Shown here: positions 61,065 to 64,000 of the stretch, in pieces
Numbering within the stretch: the stretch's first letter is position 1
How the letters are laid out: every line of letters starts with the position of its first letter
From: JAYPWI01 sp964629575
GTDB lineage: Bacteria; Actinomycetota; Acidimicrobiia; Acidimicrobiales; Poriferisodalaceae
Assembly: GCA_964629575.1 (NCBI GenBank)
Contig: CAZVUM010000017.1
Span: 1 to 64,000 of the forward strand
Length of the DNA: 64,000 nt
Reading direction: 5' to 3'
Notes under the pieces: generated by a model
Told to the model about the DNA's origin: nothing
Databases searched by the model: none
Seen by the model: only the letters and a program-made list of their open reading frames with translations
Made by a program: the position numbers and the translations under genes

Positions 61065-62935
61065 GCCCCCTGGGTCGGCGGAAGCAACCCGGCGAGAAAC
61101 GAGACGCTCGACTGCAACTCCGACATCGCTTGTTCCATGGCCGTGTATTGCCGGCGGAGGGTGTCCTCACGTTGCTGGACGCGGATTTCCATCGCGGCGA
61201 TCTGATCGTTGATGTCGTCGATGCGGGTGGTGTGTTCGTCACGAGCTCGAGCGATCAGCCCGTCGACACCCTCGGTGTCGTCGAGCAGTTGGTCGAAGTC
61301 GAGCAGGATCCCGTCGAAGAACGAGACGTTGCCGACGTTGACTGCGCCGCCAGAGGTGTCGACCAAGGACAGGTCGATGTCGATGTCGAGCCCGGTCGGG
61401 CTCCCGGTCGTGGCCGAGAAGCGGTTGTTGGCAACGGTGGCTGTTTCGCCGCCGATCGTGCCTGCGGCGTCGGTACCGGTGAAGGTGCCGTTCATCCCCC
61501 AGACGTCCTCGCTCCAGATCACGAAGCTGGCAGCTGTGCCCCGTACTGACGGCGTCGAGATCTCGATGGAACCGCTGTTTTCGGCGGCGACCACGTCGGT
61601 GATCCCCGCGAGCGTCAGAGCGTCGTTGATCTGGGTGACCGCTGACGCGAGCGTCGACCCGGCGCCGATCCCGATGAGAACGTTGCTGGCGCCGTACTGG
61701 AGGTTGAAATCCTCGAACGATGCCGACGGGCTGTACACCGAGCTCACGATGCTCGGGATGCTCCCCTCGTCGGTCACGGTCACGCCGTAGACCCCTGCGA
61801 GCGTCGAGTTGGTGGTGGCGACCGGTGTCAGGCGCGTGTCGTCGGCGAGGAACGTCCCGCTCATGACCCCGGCGAAGTCGTCGTACTCATCGCGTAGCGC
61901 CGCAACGAGACGATCGCGATCGACCTCAATTTCACCGGTGCGCGAGTAGCTGATCGGCGGCCCCGCAGCGAGACCCGCACCGAGATTGGCGATCGTCTGG
62001 GTCAGGGTGTCGTTGATACGCGAGTCCAGCGCTCGCGCCATGGCGTCGCCGGTGAGGGGCTGGGCAGAATTCGAGGTTTCGTCGAACGCGGTGAGACGAT
62101 CGATCTCGCTCAGGACTCCACTGGCGGCGTCGAACATCGCCGTGATGTTGTCGGCGATCGCTTCCACATCTCGTTCGGTGGTGACGGTAATCGTCTGGGC
62201 CGATGTCGCGGCGAGCTCCAGCTCCACCCCCGCCACCAGGTCGGCGACCAGATTGGACGATCGGGTGACGGTCAGTGCCCCGCCGCCGGATCCGACCGTG
62301 AGCTGAGCGTCCGCACCCTGGGACAGAATCGACGAGGTTCCCACCGACAGGCCCGAATGAGAGACGGTGAAGACGCCGGCGGCACCCGATGACGATGCGC
62401 CGATCGAGAGACGATGATCGGTGTCGGAGACCTTGAGAACGGTTGCCTCGACGCTCGCATCCAAGCCGCGGATCGCCGATGCAAGATCGGACAGGGTGGT
62501 GGAGGCATCGGTGGTGATGACGTGGTTGTCCGTCCCGATGGTGACGGTGAACGTGCCCGCGCCGACGGTGTCTGTCGGATCGCCGTAGGCGTTCGACATC
62601 ACGACGTTGTGCGCCGCTGCGAGCTGGTCGACCGTGAAACTCATCGTTCCCGGGATCGCCGACCCGGTCACGGTGGCCGAGACCACGTCTTCGTTGCTCG
62701 CCGATGCGGTGGCAGCGGTCAAACCGGTGCCGAAACGGAGATCGTCGACGGTCGTGCGGAACTGTGAGACCTGGGTGGAGATGTCGGTCCAGGCCGCATC
62801 TCGCGCCTGAGCAGCGGCCCGCTGGGTCGCCATCCGGTTGATGGGAATCCGCTCGAACTGGATGAGGCTGTCGATGATCGATTCGGTGTCGAGACCAGAG
62901 GCGATGCCTCCGACCCGAAACGTCGGCTCAACCAT
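61061..62935 (-). CDS. fliD: flagellar filament cap protein FliD
   Basis: A 624-residue cap on which flagellin folds. The N-terminus FRVGGIASGLDTESIIDSLI and the IPINRMATQRAAAQARDAAW coiled coil are diagnostic. The C-terminal coiled coil is RIDDINDQIAAMEIRVQQRE, then LRRQYTAMEQAMSELQS. The middle (about 100-550) is beta-rich. It is larger than the enterobacterial form (about 470), which suggests an added outer domain. It lies between the mini-flagellin and the FliT-like gene. Confidence 0.94.
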   Translation of the reverse strand: MVEPTFRVGGIASGLDTESIIDSLIQFERIPINRMATQRAAAQARDAAWTDISTQVSQFRTTVDDLRFGTGLTAATASASNEDVVSATVTGSAIPGTMSFTVDQLAAAHNVVMSNAYGDPTDTVGAGTFTVTIGTDNHVITTDASTTLSDLASAIRGLDASVEATVLKVSDTDHRLSIGASSSGAAGVFTVSHSGLSVGTSSILSQGADAQLTVGSGGGALTVTRSSNLVADLVAGVELELAATSAQTITVTTERDVEAIADNITAMFDAASGVLSEIDRLTAFDETSNSAQPLTGDAMARALDSRINDTLTQTIANLGAGLAAGPPISYSRTGEIEVDRDRLVAALRDEYDDFAGVMSGTFLADDTRLTPVATTNSTLAGVYGVTVTDEGSIPSIVSSVYSPSASFEDFNLQYGASNVLIGIGAGSTLASAVTQINDALTLAGITDVVAAENSGSIEISTPSVRGTAASFVIWSEDVWGMNGTFTGTDAAGTIGGETATVANNRFSATTGSPTGLDIDIDLSLVDTSGGAVNVGNVSFFDGILLDFDQLLDDTEGVDGLIARARDEHTTRIDDINDQIAAMEIRVQQREDTLRRQYTAMEQAMSELQSSVSFLAGLLPPTQGA

Positions 62936-62960
62936 TCCTCACTCCTCCACCTTCCGACCG

Positions 62961-63287
62961 TCAGGTCTGCAAGAGAGCGACGACGGTCTCGGGAGCAACA
63001 TGCGCCTGGGTCGCCAGCGCAGCCTCGCTGTTGCGCACGATCTGCGACGCCGTCATGTCGGCGAGCTGTTGGGCGAGAGACGTGTCGCGCAGGCGCGACA
63101 AGGCGGCTGCCGCGTTCTCGGTAGCGACGCGATCGAGGACCGAGGCATCGGCGGGGGCGGCTGGTTCCCTGTCGCCGGACACACGCCCTGCACCAGTGTC
63201 GGAACTGCGGCCGACGCGATCGTTCGATGTGTCGCGAACGTGCGAGCGCAGGGCTTGAAAGCTCGTGACGTTCTCGTTGATGCGCAC
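62961..63287 (-). CDS. mini-flagellin (D0 termini only)
   Basis: A 108-residue protein with both ends of a flagellin and almost nothing between. N-terminus: VRINENVTSFQALRSHVRD, like the (L/M)RIN.N flagellin start. C-terminus: LAQQLADMTASQIVRNSEAA, then LATQAHVAPETVVALLQT, like the flagellin D0 end. The linker is Gly/Ser/Asp-rich and D1 plus the variable region are missing. The GTG at 63287 has GGGAGGG five bases upstream. It sits between fliS and fliD. It may be a structural minor subunit or a FliW/FliS-binding peptide; function unknown. Confidence 0.75.
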   Translation of the reverse strand: MRINENVTSFQALRSHVRDTSNDRVGRSSDTGAGRVSGDREPAAPADASVLDRVATENAAAALSRLRDTSLAQQLADMTASQIVRNSEAALATQAHVAPETVVALLQT

Positions 63288-63309
63288 TGCGGCCCTCCCT
63301 GGTGGTCGA

Positions 63310-63329
63310 TCCGGCACGCCATTGCCGGA
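63310..63329. terminator. hairpin between fliS and mini-flagellin
   Basis: TCCGGCA, six bases, TGCCGGA: a perfect 7-bp stem, 80 bp after the fliS stop and 23 bp before the mini-flagellin start on the minus strand. It could end the fliS transcript or sit in the mini-flagellin leader. No T-run. Confidence 0.4.
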
Positions 63330-63409
63330 CCACGGGAGAGTCGACCGTTGGTTCAGTCTCTCAAGGACTTGAGGCGAAACCGGGCGGGTTCGAGCCCCAC
63401 CCCGGACCG

Positions 63410-63799
63410 TCAGGCCGGCTCAGGGGCCGAGTGAACCTCATTGGCAGCCGCCACCCATGCGTCGCGAATCTCACGGACGACCGACTCGGCGCCCTCGAGA
63501 AGCTCGGCGTCCTTGGACAGGTTGGCGTTGACGAGACGATCGATGCAGAACTCGTAGAGCTGGGCCAGATTGTCCGCCAACTCGCCGCCCCGCTCAGTGT
63601 CGAGCGTGACCTGCAGTTCCACCAGGATCCGTTGCCCGAGAACGAGCTCGGTGTGAACCGTGTCCAGTTCGCCACCCTCGCTCAGAAGCTCCTTCGCCCG
63701 CACGATCGCCTGCAACAGACGGTCGTAGAGCATTGTCACGAGCTGGTCGGGACGAGCTGTCATGACGACATCTCGGCGGTAGTGATCAGCGATTGCCAT
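63410..63799 (-). CDS. fliS: flagellin export chaperone FliS
   Basis: A 129-residue four-helix bundle that holds the flagellin C-terminus before export. It shows RRDVVMTARPDQLVTMLYDR, LLQAIVRAKELL and the later LADNLAQLYEFCIDRLVNAN, all typical. The first visible gene of the minus-strand operon; a flagellin gene would be expected further right, beyond the window. GATGAAGA lies before the ATG. Confidence 0.93.
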   Translation of the reverse strand: MAIADHYRRDVVMTARPDQLVTMLYDRLLQAIVRAKELLSEGGELDTVHTELVLGQRILVELQVTLDTERGGELADNLAQLYEFCIDRLVNANLSKDAELLEGAESVVREIRDAWVAAANEVHSAPEPA

Positions 63800-63820
63800 G
63801 GGTCTTCATCGTTTCTACGG

Positions 63821-63838
63821 CGAGTGCCACAACACTCG
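63821..63838 (-). promoter_or_regulatory. hairpin in the fliS leader
   Basis: CGAGTG, six bases, CACTCG: a 6-bp stem 21 bp upstream of the fliS ATG. It may be an mRNA leader structure. I found no A(N)GGA CsrA motif in the loop. Confidence 0.3.
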
Positions 63839-63924
63839 AAAAGGGGTTTCTCCCGGAGAGACGTGAACGCTGTGATCGTTCATGACGGAGCGTGTACGGC
63901 CCATCGTGAAGCACGACGACAGTG

Positions 63925-63967
63925 TCGGCAGGATGGCCGGCGGCTGTAGCACCGGCCATCCTGCCGA
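63925..63967. terminator. strong 16-bp hairpin upstream of fliS
   Basis: A perfect 16-bp inverted repeat (left arm 63925-63940, right arm 63952-63967) with an 11-nt loop, near the right edge. This is the strongest hairpin seen in the window. It probably terminates a highly expressed leftward gene to the right, such as flagellin, ahead of fliS; that gene is not in view. Confidence 0.6.
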
Positions 63968-64000
63968 TGTACGCGCCAGTCACGGCGATCAAGCGTCGAT

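Noticed and set aside
63376..63408. tRNA-like segment with a GGGTTCGAGCCCC T-arm on the plus strand
   Set aside because: The T-stem has a mismatch, no matching 5' acceptor strand is found upstream, and D and anticodon arms do not fold; chance similarity near the end of fliS.
63786..63992. 68-residue minus-strand open frame upstream of fliS
   Set aside because: Spans the 16-bp hairpin, overlaps the fliS start, and has no ribosome site or protein pattern.
1..64000. CRISPR arrays, insertion sequences, rRNA or true tRNA genes
   Set aside because: No repeat-spacer pattern, transposase reading frame or structural RNA was found; repeats seen are small hairpins and two short tandem repeats.

Overview
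The window is high-GC DNA with many GTG starts and 1 to 4 bp stop/start overlaps. It carries F420-type LLM oxidoreductases, an Rv0909-like small protein, and a single-membrane-type flagellar system with no L/P-ring genes in view. Together these point to a motile actinobacterium, most likely Acidimicrobiia (Iamia/Ilumatobacter-like); the taxon is inference.

Layout. 1-2550: a TetR regulator, three small hypothetical genes and several palindromes. 2550-12504: lipid/ring-compound type catabolic genes (thiolase-like plus DUF35 pair, two LLM oxidoreductases, SDR, GMC oxidoreductase, arylamine N-acetyltransferase, acyl-CoA ligase), a small ArsR cassette and glyoxalase-fold genes. 12631-14799: a small antitoxin-like protein, then a thioredoxin-fold protein coupled to a UGSC-family gene. 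The TGA inside that gene sits in a U-G-S-C motif with a hairpin directly after it, so it is read here as a selenoprotein. 14875-16962: an ammonium-transporter domain fused to a chemoreceptor signalling domain.

17132-33168 is one long co-directional flagellar operon: fliJ, lytic transglycosylase, fliK, flgD, flgE, flbD, motA, motB, fliL, fliM, fliN, fliO, fliP, fliQ, fliR, flhB, flhA, an FlhF-like gene and a small membrane protein. 33272-42812 (minus strand) is chemotaxis cluster 1: H-NOX, MCP, cheA, cheW, cheY, cheB, cheR, cheX, HDOD. 42996-49785 (plus strand) is chemotaxis cluster 2, a paralogous MCP, cheA, cheW, cheB and cheR. It converges on a minus-strand group of HD-GYP, cheY and a CheX-like gene (49919-52425). 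52570-53717 holds an M23 peptidase and a small helical protein. 53734-63799 (minus strand) is the second flagellar operon: fliS, a 108-residue mini-flagellin, fliD, a FliT-like gene, fliF, fliG, fliH, an FlgN-like gene, flgK, flgL, fliW and csrA.

Together the genes give an almost complete flagellum, stator and export gate, two CheA pathways with related dCache receptors, an ammonium receptor fusion, a probable NO-sensing H-NOX, and FliW-CsrA control of filament protein. fliI, fliE, flgB, flgC, a full-length flagellin and fliA were not seen and should lie outside the window. The most unusual items are the Amt-MCP fusion, the UGSC selenoprotein, the H-NOX heading a chemotaxis operon, the D0-only mini-flagellin, the FlhB NPVR cleavage site and the FlhF-like protein without GTPase motifs.
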